Source: Mesostigma viride
Taxonomy: Eukaryota; Streptophyta; Mesostigmatophyceae; Mesostigmatales; Mesostigmataceae
DNA: 64,000 nt
Assembly (NCBI GenBank): GCA_009746045.1
Contig: RPFO01002048.1
Location: 245,001 to 309,000, forward strand
Direction of reading: 5' to 3'
Both the position numbers and the translations under genes were made by a program. Positions 45,096 through 57,000 of the stretch are shown piece by piece (position 1 is the first letter of the stretch; each line of letters begins with the position of its first letter). The notes beneath the pieces are model-generated. The model was not told where the DNA came from. It did not search any database and saw nothing but the letters and a program-made list of their open reading frames with translations.

Positions 45096-48000
45096 ATGTT
45101 TTCCCGTTCAAGTGGACGAGCTCCTGGGAATGCGAAACCGCCTGGTGCATCTCCGGTCTGGTCGCCCTTTGTTCCAACAAAGGGACTTTTGGCAGCAGAC
45201 CAAAATGCGAATGCCAATCGAGTGCGCAGCTTTCCAGGGGATGAAGCTGTTGCCGCCAGCGGTTCAGAGAACATGCCGGTTTGGCAGCGGTCGCAGAATG
45301 CCGGGTCGGCGTCCTCGGACAGAATGAATCTAGCTGACAGGGACGAGCTGCTTAGGCGGGTTGCGGAGCTGGAAGAGCAGGTATGCCCTTGTAGAACGGC
45401 TAAGCCCTCCACTTTCCCGTGCATACGAACCAATCGGAGAATACAGTTGTGTGCTACCGGCGCCATCTTGCAATCGCACGCGTCCTGTTGCTAAGGCCTA
45501 CATGGCGTGCCTTACGTTCTAAATCAACGGTAGACGGGATATGCCCGCCAATTGGTCATGTTCTGAATGTCTCCTGTGCAACCACCGCGTTGTGAATACT
45601 TGTTCCTTTAAGTTCATGTTCTGAACGTCTACTGTGCAACCACCGCATGTTGAATACTTGTTAATGGAAGGTCATGTTCTAAACGTCTCCTGCGCAACCA
45701 CCGCATGGCGAATACTTGTTCCTTCAAGGGCCATTAATGTGCACCTCATCCACCTTGTGCCACTTCTCACTGTGCCTTAGGCTGCCACGTGGCGCACCTT
45801 GCACACACTGCAAGTGGATGGATTCTTACAGGGGAACTCAGAAGTGTAAGACTCGGCAAACAAACAGAGGACCAGCGCTGAATTGTTGCCCGAGGCGTAG
45901 CCTTGTACATGGATGGTTGCTTCTGGAGTGCTGGGACCTTGATGCCCCAGCTCCGCTGCACGTCACACCCTTGTGCGCGACCAGGTGTGCGCGCACACCC
46001 TGCCCCTGTGCGCCACACCGGCCTTCAGGCATGACAGCATCTTGCTCTGCGTGCCAAAGCCAGGCATTTTTTAATGGCCGTTCGGGCCAATGTGATGACT
46101 GGCCCACCGTGATGACGGCTGCAGGTCGCGGAGAGGGAGTGTCATGTGACATGTGGCGCCTGTGGCTCCCTCCTACCTCACCGTTGACGTTTGGGAGTAG
46201 CTGGCCATCACGTTGCCAGCCCTGCGTACCACGCTGCGCCAGGTGGCACAACCATCCATGCTCTGCCAATCCTCCTTGCCAGATGCCACAACTTCCCCCC
46301 TTCCCTCTCTCCCCACACTTACGCATGTCATAATCATCCGCCCCCCTCCCCCCCGCACGTGCCCAAGGGCCTTGTGGCTGACTGGCAGCATGCCAGCCTC
46401 CTCTGTACCAAAGAATCCTCCCCCCCACCCACCCTGCCTTGCCGAATTTCCTCCCCCCCACCCCCACCCCCTGTGTCAATTCTCTAACCCCCCCCATACC
46501 ACTTCCCACCTAATGTCCTTATCAACCTAATGAACCAACCCACCCACCCACCCACCCACCCACCCACCCACCCACCCACCCACCCACCCGCCCGCCCGCC
46601 CGCCCGCCCGCCCGCCCACCCACCCACCCACCCACCCACCCTTCCATCCACCCACCCGCCCTCCCACCCGCCTGCCCGCCCACCCCCTCGCCCCCCCGCC
46701 CGCTTGCCCACCCACCGACCGACCCATGGACCAACTAACCAATTAGTGCGCGGCGTTGGAGGCGGAGCGGCGCGGCCTGGAAGCCGACTTGGCGGCGGTG
46801 GCGGATGACCGCGAGCAGGCGGCGCAGGCGGCGGTGGAGTGGGAGGCGGAGACCAAGATGGAGCAGGCCGCAGCCGCGCAGATGAAAGGGCGGTACGAGG
46901 AGGCAATATCCATCTTGCGGCGCGACCTGGCCGATGTGACGCAGCAACGCGACGCGGTGGGTCGGGTGGGGTGGGGTGGGGTGGGGTGGGGTGGGGTGGG
47001 GTGGGGTGGGGTGGGTGGGTGGGCAGGGGGGGGGACCGACGGCCTGCGGGTTTCACTGGTGGCATTGTGGACAAGTGGGTGTGCGCGCCAGTAAGTAGAG
47101 CGGTGGTGGTTCGACGGGGTAGGTGAAGGTGGACAAGTGGGTGTGCGCGCCAGTAAGTAGAGCGGTGGTGGTTCGACGGGGTAGGTGAAGGTGGACAAGT
47201 GGGTGTGCGCGCCAGTAAGTAGAGCGGTGGTGGTTCGACGGGGTAGGTGAAGGTGGACAAGTGGGTGTGCGCGCCAGTAAGTAGAGCGGTGGTGGTTCGA
47301 CGGGGTAGGTGAAGGTGGACAAGTGGGTGTGCGCGCCAGTAAGTAGAGCGGTGGTGGTTCGACGGGGTAGGTGAAGGTGGACAAGTGGGTGTGCGCGCCA
47401 GTAAGTAGAGCGGTGGTGGTTCGACGGGGTAGGTGAAGGTGGACAAGTGGGTGTGCGCGCCAGTAAGTAGAGCGGTGGTGGTTCGACGGGGTAGGTGAAG
47501 GTGGACAAGTGGGTGTGCGCGCCAGTAAGTAGAGCGGTGGTGGTTCGACGGGGTAGGTGAAGGTGGACAAGTGGGTGTGCGCGCCAGTAAGTAGAGCGGT
47601 GGTGGTTCGACGGGGTAGGTGAAGGTGGACAAGTGGGTGTGCGCGCCAGTAAGTAGAGCGGTGGTGGTTCGACGGGGTAGGTGAAGGTGGACAAGTGGGT
47701 GTGCGCGCCAGTAAGTAGAGCGGTGGTGGTTCGACGGGGTAGGTGAAGGTGGACAAGTGGGTGTGCGCGCCAGTAAGTAGAGCAGTGGTGGTTCGACGGG
47801 GTAGGTGAAGGTGGACAAGTGGGTGTGCGCGCCAGTAAGTAGAGCGGTGGTGGTTCGACGGGGTAGGTGAAGGTGGACAAGTGGGTGTGCGCGCCAGTAA
47901 GTAGAGCGGTGGTGGTTCGACGGGGTAGGTGAAGGGGGGGAAGGCTGCTGTCTTCTGTTGGAGAAAGGAGGGATGGTGGCTGATGGCAAGGAAGGTGCTT

Positions 48001-51000
48001 GATAGATAGGAGGGTGGTTGATAGAAGTGAGGGTGGTTGATAGAAAGGAGGGTGGTTGATGGAAAGGAGGGTGAGGGGATATCCCAGCCGTTCTGTGTGC
48101 CGCCCGTGAGTGGGGGGTGGGGGTGGGTGGGCAGTACCGATGGTGAGCACGGCGTGGGGAGGAAGGTGCGTGCGTGTGCCTACCCTGAAGAGTAGCGATG
48201 GGGAGCACGGCGTGGGGAGGAAGGTGCGTGCGTGTGCCTACTCTAAAAAAAGTCGTCAACTAGCGAATGTACCCATTGAAGTGATGGTGTCTTCTTGGGG
48301 AGGGGGGGGAAAGGAGGGTGGTGTGCCCCGTTTTCGCTAGTGTAGCAGGGCGAGGGCGCCGGGCATGGGGGGGGGGTTGGGGACATTTCCAATTTTCGGT
48401 AGAGGGGCTTGGGATGTAGGAGGGTCGAGCCGCGTGGATGTGCCTGTCAGCAGAGCGGTGCCACTCTCCTTGCTGGTTGTCAGCAGAGCGGTGCCACTCT
48501 CCTTGCTGGTTGTCAGCAGAGTGGTGCCACTCTCTTTGCAAAACAGTGGTTCGGCCCTCATTTGCTTGCATCAGAAACAGTGTATCAGAAACAGTGGTTC
48601 GGCTCTCTTTTGCTTGCATCAGAAACAGTGTATCAGAAACAGTGGTTCGGCTCTCTTTTGCTTGCATCAGAAACAGTGTATCAGAAACAGTGGTTCGGCT
48701 CTCTTTTGCTTGCATCAGAAACAGTGTATCAGAAACAGTGGTTCGGCTCTCTTTTGCTTGCATCAGAAACAGTGTATCAGAAACAGTGGTTCGGCTCTCT
48801 TTTGCTTGCATCAGAAACAGTGTATCAGAAACAGTGGTTCGGCTCTCTTTTGCTTGTATCAGAAACAGTGTATCAGAAACAGTGGTTCGGCCCTCTTTTG
48901 CTTGCATCAGAAACAGTGTATCAGAAACAGTGGTTCGGCTCTCTTTTGCTTGCATCAGAAACAGTGTATCAGAAACAGTGGTTCGGCTCTCTTTTGCTTG
49001 TATCAGAAACAGTGTATCAGAAACAGTGGTTCGGCCCTCTTTTGCTTGCATCAGAAACAGTGGTTCGGCTCTCTTTTGCTTGTATCAGAAACAGTGTATC
49101 AGAAACAGTGGTTCGGCTCTCTTTTGCTTGCATCAGAAACAGTGTATCAGAAACAGTGGTTCGGCTCTCTTTTGCTTGTATCAGAAACAGTGTATCAGAA
49201 ACAGTGGTTCGGCTCTCTTTTGCTTGCATCAGAAACAGTGTATCAGAAACAGTGGTTCGGCTCTCTTTTGCTTGCATCAGAAACAGTGTATCAGAAACAG
49301 TGGTTCGGCTCTCTTTTGCTTGTATCAGAAACAGTGTATCACAAACAGTGGTTCGGCTCTCTTTTGCTTGCATCAGAAACAGTGTATCAGAAACAGTGGT
49401 TCGGCTCTCTTTTGCTTGCATCAGAAACAGTGTATCAGAAACAGTGGTTCGGCTCTCTTTTGCTTGCATCAGAAACAGTGTATCAGAAACAGTGGTTCGG
49501 CTCTCTTTTGCTTGCATCAGAAACAGTGTATCAGAAACAGTGGTTCGGCTCTCTTTTGCTTGCATCAGAAACAGTGTATCAGAAACAGTGGTTCGGCTCT
49601 CTTTTGCTTGTATCAGAAACAGTGTATCAGAAACAGTGGTTCGGCTCTCTTTTGCTTGCATCAGAAACAGTGTATCAGAAACAGTGGTTCGGCCCTCTTT
49701 TGCTTGCATCAGAAACAGTGTATCAGAAACAGTGTATCAGAAACAGTGGTTCGGCTCTCTTTTGCTTGCATCAGAAACAGTGTATCAGAAACAGTGGTTC
49801 GGCTCTCTTTTGCTTGCATCAGAAACAGTGTATCAGAAACAGTGGTTCGGCTCTCTTTTGCTTGCATCAGAAACAGTGTATCAGAAACAGTGGTTCGGCT
49901 CTCTTTTGCTTGCATCAGAAACAGTGTATCAGAAACAGTGGTTCGGCTCTCTTTTGCTTGTATCAGAAACAGTGTATCAGAAACAGTGGTTCGGCTCTCT
50001 TTTGCTTGCATCAGAAACAGTGTATCAGAAACAGTGTATCAGAAACAGTGGTTCGGCTCTCTTTTGCTTGTATCAGAAACAGTGTATCAGAAACAGTGGT
50101 TCGGCTCTCTTTTGCTTGTATCAGAAACAGTGTATCAGAAACAGTGGTTCGGCTCTCTTTTGCTTGCATCAGAAACAGTGTATCAGAAACAGTGGTTCGG
50201 CTCTCTTTTGCTTGTATCAGAAACAGTGTATCAGAAACAGTGTATCAGAAACAGTGGTTCGGCTCTCTTTTGCTTGCATCAGAAACAGTGTATCAGAAAC
50301 AGTGGTTCGGCTCTCTTTTGCTTGCATCAGAAACAGTGTATCAGAAACAGTGGTTCGGCTCTCTTTTGCTTGTATCAGAAACAGTGTATCAGAAACAGTG
50401 GTTCGGCTCTCTTTTGCTTGCATCAGAAACAGTGTATCAGAAACAGTGGTTCGGCTCTCTTTTGCTTGTATCAGAAACAGTGTATCAGAAACATTGGTTC
50501 GGCTCTCTTTTGCTTGCATCAGAAACAGTGTATCAGAAACAGTGGTTCGGACCTCTTTTGCTTGCATCAGAAACAGTGTATCAGAAACAGTGGTTCGGCT
50601 CTCTTTTGCTTGCATCAGAAACAGTGTATCAGAAACAGTGGTTCGGCTCTCTTTTGCTTGCATCAGAAACAGTGTATCAGAAACAGTGGTTCGGCTCTCT
50701 TTTGCTTGTATCAGAAACAGTGTATCAGAAACAGTGGTTCGGCTCTCTTTTGCTTGCATCAGAAACAGTGTATCAGAAACAGTGGTTCGGCTCTCTTTTG
50801 CTTGCATCAGAAACAGTGTATCAGAAACAGTGGTTCGGCTCTCTTTTGCTTGTATCAGAAACAGTGTATCAGAAACAGTGGTTCGGCCCTCTTTTGCTTG
50901 TATCAGAAACAGTGCATCAGAAACAGTGGTTCGGCCCTCTTTTGCTTGCATCAGAAACAGTGTATCAGAAACAGTGGTTCGGCTCTCTTTTGCTTGCATC

Positions 51001-54000
51001 AGAAACAGTGTATCAGAAACAGTGGTTCGGCTCTCTTTTGCTTGTATCAGAAACAGTGTATCAGAAACAGTGGTTCGGCTCTCTTTTGCTTGCATCAGAA
51101 ACAGTGCCAGGCGGATCCTGGTCAGCCGAGGGATCCGCGTTTCTGTTTTTTGCTACGTTGCCATGGAGGACACCTCGCATCCGTTTGCCATGACCCATCC
51201 CTTTGCCATCATCTGTTCGCTGTTTCCGATTTTTTGCCATCCCCCTTCATTGTAGTGACGGATAAGCCTTGTTCAAGTCATGTGGCTGTGTCGCCCAGCT
51301 GATCCTTGTAGCTGGTGTAGCCGGTGTGCTCTCGTGCCCCTGGACATGCCCCTGCCCCTGCTGTCTCGTGCGCTTGCCAGCTGTCGGCGCGTGCGCGCGA
51401 GGCGGCGGCATCGTCGCGCGACGAGCTGTCAAGCAAGGAAGCCCTGCTCACGGCCGCGCTGAACGAGCTGGAGGCGCTCAAGAAGGAGCGCGAAAAGGAG
51501 CGCTCCGCCCCTGTGCCCAGCGCCGCCATGGCTAAGTGGGTGCCGGCATTTGGTGGCAAATGCGGGCAAACGAAAGGACTGTGGTTGCAAGTGGTGGCAA
51601 GTGGTGGCAAATGGGGGCAAGAATGGTGGCAGGTGTATGCTGCGTGGTGGCAAATCCATGGCAATGGTTTATAAATTGGCAAAATTATTGCTTTTGGTCG
51701 CGATTTGTGGGGCGTTGTGGCAATTATTAGCACTTGGTTACATGCGCATGCACATGGTCACAAGACCACACCTGGGACACGGGCGCCTTCATTCGTTAGG
51801 AACATTCTTGATACAGCAGCAGGTCGGCACATTGCAGCAGCAGACCGGCGCGCCGCAGCAGCAGGTCGGCACGACGTAGCCGCAGGTCGGCGCGTCGCGG
51901 CAGCAGGTCGGCACATTGCAGCCGCAGGTGGGCGCGTCGCGGCAGCAGGTCGGCACATTGCAGCCGCAGGTCGGCGTGTCGCGGCAGCAGGTCGGCACAT
52001 TGCAGCCGCAGGTCGGCGCGTCGCGGCAGCAGGTCGGCACATTGCAGCCGCAGGTGGGCGCGTCGCGGCAGCAGGTCGGCACATTGCAGCCGCAGGTCGG
52101 CGTGTCGCGGCAGCAGGTCGGCACATTGCAGCCGCAGGTGGGCGCGTCGCGGCAGCAGGTCGGCACATTGCAGCCGCAGGTGGGCGCGTCGCGGCAGCAG
52201 GTCGGCACATTGCAGCCGCAGGTTTCCCGATGCTGGCAACTGCTACAGATGCTGGCAACTGCTCCAGATGCTGGCAACTGCTCCAGATGCTGGCAACTGC
52301 TATGCTCGGCCGGACCATGGTCGTAGATTACCCTGCAGTCCTCACATCCTGGGCCCTGGGAACCCCCATCGGGTTTGCCTTCTTTGCCCCTCACTGTCAG
52401 GTGCCTTTACCTCTGCCTGTAAACGGCTCCTCCCCTCCCTCTATTGTCTCTGAGCCCCCCTCCTCTATTGTCTCTGTGTCCCCCCCCCCTCTATTGCCCC
52501 CAGGTTCCAGCAGGACAAGGCGGCCCTGGAGGCGCGCGTTGCGGCGGTGGAGGCGCGGGAGGCAGGAGTAGCACGCCAGCTGGCGGAGGCACAGGCGGCC
52601 GAGCGGGCGGTGGCCGACCAGCAAGCGTCACTGGCGGAACGGGAGAAGACGGTGGAGGCGGAGAGGGCGGCGGTGGTCGGTGCGAAGGAGCTGCAGGCTG
52701 CCGTCACCAAGCAGCTGCAGGTGGGGGTAGTGGGCACAAGACGGTGGGAGGCGGGGCAAGGGGCAGGCCGCCGCCACCAAGCAGCGGCAGGTGGGGGTAG
52801 TGGGCACAAGACGGTGGGAGGCGGGGCAAGGGGCAGGCCGCTGCCACCAAGCAGCGGCAGGTGGGGGTCGTGGGCACAAGACGGTGGGAGGCGGGGCAAG
52901 GGGCAGGCCGCCGCCACCAAGCAGCGGCAGGTGGGGGTCGTGGGCACAAGACAGTGGGAGGCGGGGCAAGGGGCAGGCCGCCGCCGCCAAGCAGCGGCAG
53001 GTGGGGGTAGTGGGCACAAGACGGTGGGAGGCGGGGCAAGGGGCAGGCCGCTGCCACCAAGCAGCGGCAGGTGGGGGTCGTGGGCACAAGACGGTGGGAG
53101 GCGGGGCAAGGGGCAGGCCGCCGCCACCAAGCAGCGGCAGGTGGGGGTCGTGGGCACAAGACGGTGGGAGGCGGGGCAAGGGGCAGGCCGCCGCCGCCAA
53201 GCAGCGGCAGATTGGACCTTTGGTTCAGTGGGCATGAGGCTGCATCGCAACGTTGTGTAAGGGGTATGCCCTTTATTTTCCTTCGTCCCTCAGGATTGTA
53301 TGGAGTTTTCTGCTGTTTGAAACTTGACATGAACTCATCGCATACAAGGGTTCAGCACGACCACACTCGTGCTCCCCTTCTGCCACCATGCGTCACCGCA
53401 ATCGTGTGGCCCTTCTGCCATCATACGTCACCACACTCGTTTGGCCCTTCGCTGTCATTGCTGCCACTTTCTTATTCCGAATGGTCCCCACCCCATTGGC
53501 CCCTCCTTAGCCCCCTTCCCCTTTCCCCCGCCCCCCATCTCACGCACTCCCCCCCCTCCCCCCCCCCCTTCCGCCCCCCCCCCGCGTCCCTGTGCAGGAG
53601 GTGGAAGCGAAGCAGCGGGCGCTGGACGTACGCACGATGCAGGTGTCGCAGCGGGAGGCGGAAGCCAGGGCGCAGTCGCTGGCGTTGTTGGGGCGCGAGC
53701 AGGTGAGGGCGAGAGAGGGGCGCGAATAGGCACTATTAAAGGGAGGGGCGTGAGCAGGTTAGGGGGGAGGCGAGGGGAGCAAACAGGTACTTGATGGGGG
53801 GGGGGGGAGGGCGTGAGCAGGTAAGAAGAGAGGGAAGGGACGCGAAAAGAAAAGGGGGGGGGGGGACGAACAGGGGAGGTGAGGGGGGAGAGAGGGGCGC
53901 CAATCGGTGTTAAAGCTGGGGGCCTGAACAGGTAAGGTGGGAGGGGAGGGGTGCCAATAGCTTTTGTGAGGGAGGTGTATGTGTGCAGATGTGTGTGGGT

Positions 54001-57000
54001 ATGTGACCCACAACCCTAAAACAGAAGGTATGTTGCATTTGAAGATATGTTTTTACGTGTGATATAGTATTATAATTAAACCCTAAAACAGAAGGTAGGT
54101 TACGGTTGAAGGTAGGCGCATTTGAAGGTATGTGTGGGAAGAGCACCCACACGGTACGCATGTGGGCTTGCGGTGGTGAAGCCATGCGTGGGCCATGTGC
54201 AGGCAGTTAGACAACATCACATCAAGCAAGAAGACTGAGCGTTTTTTTGTGGGCGCGGTCTGCCACGGCAGTTGATGGAAGGGGGCACGGGGAGTGTCGC
54301 CGCGGGTGATGAGCGCTTCCCGGTGTAGTCATGGTGGCGTTGGGGCAACCAGGCAAGGCTGTCTGCTACGCTCCGCCTCCAACGCTCCGCCTGGGCTTTT
54401 GGGTGGGGTAAGCAGGCTCAGGGCTAGGACGAGTCAGGCATTCGTGTGTGTTAATTACAGGCGTATGTGGCCAATCGGCTTGACATTTCCCCCTATACCC
54501 CTTCCGCCCCTTGCTCAACTACCTGGCGTGCCCCCCCGTTCCCCCCCATCCCCCCCATCCCCCCCCATCCCCCTCCCCTGCAGGCGCTGCTCTCTGGCCA
54601 GGACACGGTCTCCCGCCGCGCGTTTGAGCTGGCGGAGCGCGAGGCCTCTCTGAACGCGCAAGGGGAGGGCGTGCAGGCCGAGGCGTCGCACGTGCAAGCA
54701 GAAGCGGACCAGATCGCCCAGAAGCAGGCGGCTCTTGGCGAGCTGGCGCGCGATCTGGAGGAGCGCAGCCAGCAGCTGGCGCTGCGCACCGACGAGGTGG
54801 GGGGTTGTGTGCAGGAGTGCGACGAAGTGGGTGCCTATTTATAGCGCGTGTCAAAGTGGGTGCCTATGCATAGCACGTGTCGAAGTGTGTGCCTATTTAT
54901 AGCACGTGTCGAAGTGGGTGCCTATATATAGCACGTGTCTATTTATAGCGGACTGAGATGTGTAACATAACCGATGGAGTGCCTTGATTGGAAATAGCGA
55001 ACCATAGAGATGAGAGTCTTGTTATAGTGAGCTGGCAAGGGGGGCATCTGTTTATAGCGACTACTGAGGCGGGGGCCTGTGTATCGTGAAGCAATAAGGT
55101 GGGGGTGCATAGATAACAATGTCGGGGGAGGGGCTCCTGCGTGCCGGGGGAGGGGCTCCTGCGTGCCGGGGGAGGGGCAATCGGGGCGCTTGTCTTTACC
55201 GAAAAGCAGGCGCTGAGAGTCAGCGAGTTGGGCAGGGGTCAGCGGTTGATTCCCATGGGCCGTAGTTGATGCTGGATTGCATCTTCACATTCTGCTCAGC
55301 TCATGGCTTCCCATACTGGCTAACTCATGGCTTTCCTGCCGAAGAGGCTGACATACACATCCGGGCCTCTAGCCGTGGCCAGAATGCTCCTACCCATCCG
55401 CACGGAATGTCCCCGAGGGTCGGGCCACGGGATCGGCGGGTCGATGCCCCTATCCCTCCTGTGCGCTGCCTGGGCTATTAGCAAACGTGGATCACGTTGG
55501 TTTGTCGCCTTCCCCCCCCCACACAACCCCCCCCAACACACACACACACACACACGACCTGCATTACCCCTCCACAGCTCCCCTCTCTTCCCCCTCCCAC
55601 CCCAACCCCCTCCCCTGATCGCCACCCCCCCACGCCAACCTCCACCTTTACCTCCACCTCCACCCCAACCCGTTTCCCCACCCGGACCCACACCTTAACC
55701 TCCATCACCGTTGCGGCCCTCTCCCACCTCTCCCCCCCCCCAACCCCACCCCCGCCAGGTTCGGCGCCGCGAGGTGGTGCTGGCCCTCCTGCGGGAGAAG
55801 GAGACGGAGCTGGCGGTTGCAGAGGATTCGCACAAGCGTCGAGAGGGCGAGCTGGCGGCGCGCGACGCGGAGACGGCGTCGCATAAGCGGGGACTGGAGG
55901 CGAGGGAGGTCGCGGTGGTCAAGCGGGAGGAGGATGTGGCGGCCGCACGGCGCGCCATGCAGGAGAAGATGGAGGGTCTAGCGCAGTTGGTGCGTGTGTG
56001 AGGGGATGAGGCGTGGGTGTGTGAGGGGATGAGGCGTGCGTGTGTGAGGCGATGAGGCGTGCGTGTGTGAGGGGATGAGGCGTGGGTGTGTGAGGGGATG
56101 AGGCGTGTGTGTGTGAGGGGATGAGGCGTGGGTGTGTGAGGGGATGAGGCGTGCGTGTGTGAGGGGATGAGGCGTGGGTGTGTGAGGGGATGAGGCGTGC
56201 GTGTGTGAGGGGATGAGGCGTGGGTGTGTGAGGGGATGAGGCGTGGGTGTGTGAGGGGATGAGGGCATTGCATGTCGGGTAGGGACGTGGGGTGGGACGC
56301 GCCAGGAGGACTGGGAGCAGCGTGCGTGCGTGTGGTGGGGAGGGCGGATGTTGGAGCATGGCTGTGTGCGCGCGTTTGAAGTGGTGCAGTGGGCGGTGTG
56401 TGGCGTAGCCGAATGAGCTCGGGTCGTGGGCGCATGGGTTTGGGTTTTGCGCAGCGGGTGGTTGTGTGGGCTAGCCGCAGGGAGGTAAACCACTCTGTAA
56501 GGGGTTTTGCTTACTAAAATGCTCATGATAGAGTGCCCTTGGTGAGCTACACAGGGTTTGAGTTTGTTCAAGGTTCTAGGTCATACTTTTGAGGCTGGGT
56601 GTGTCAGCATATACTACCGGGCGGACAGGTGTAGCATCCGTTTTACGCTGAATTCATGCTATTTCAAGGCTATTATCAATACACCACGAACCTTACCCTC
56701 TCTTCTCATCTTCTCATATCGTTTTTATCTGCCCGAATTCGCGCCCCCTGGCAGGAGCGGTCCCTGGAGCTCCGCGCCGCCGAGGTGGCAAACCTGGAGG
56801 CTTCCTTGGAGGCGCGCGAGCGGGCGGTGGCGCGCGCAGAGCTGACGGTGGCGGCCGAGCGGCGGCAGTGCAGCGTTTGCCGCAAAGAGGCCAAGGAGAT
56901 CGGCCGCGGGTCCTTTGCGTTCGGCTGGCTGGGGTCTCTGCTGTCTCCCATCAGGAGGGGTGGCGCCGCTTCTGCTGCCGGCACGCCCGAGGGTACCCCC

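Noticed and set aside
48365-51302. Plus-strand open frames over 940 codons in the 48-bp array
   Set aside because: Open in three frames at once because 48 is a multiple of three; it lies between two in-phase exons of the coiled-coil gene, so it is intron.
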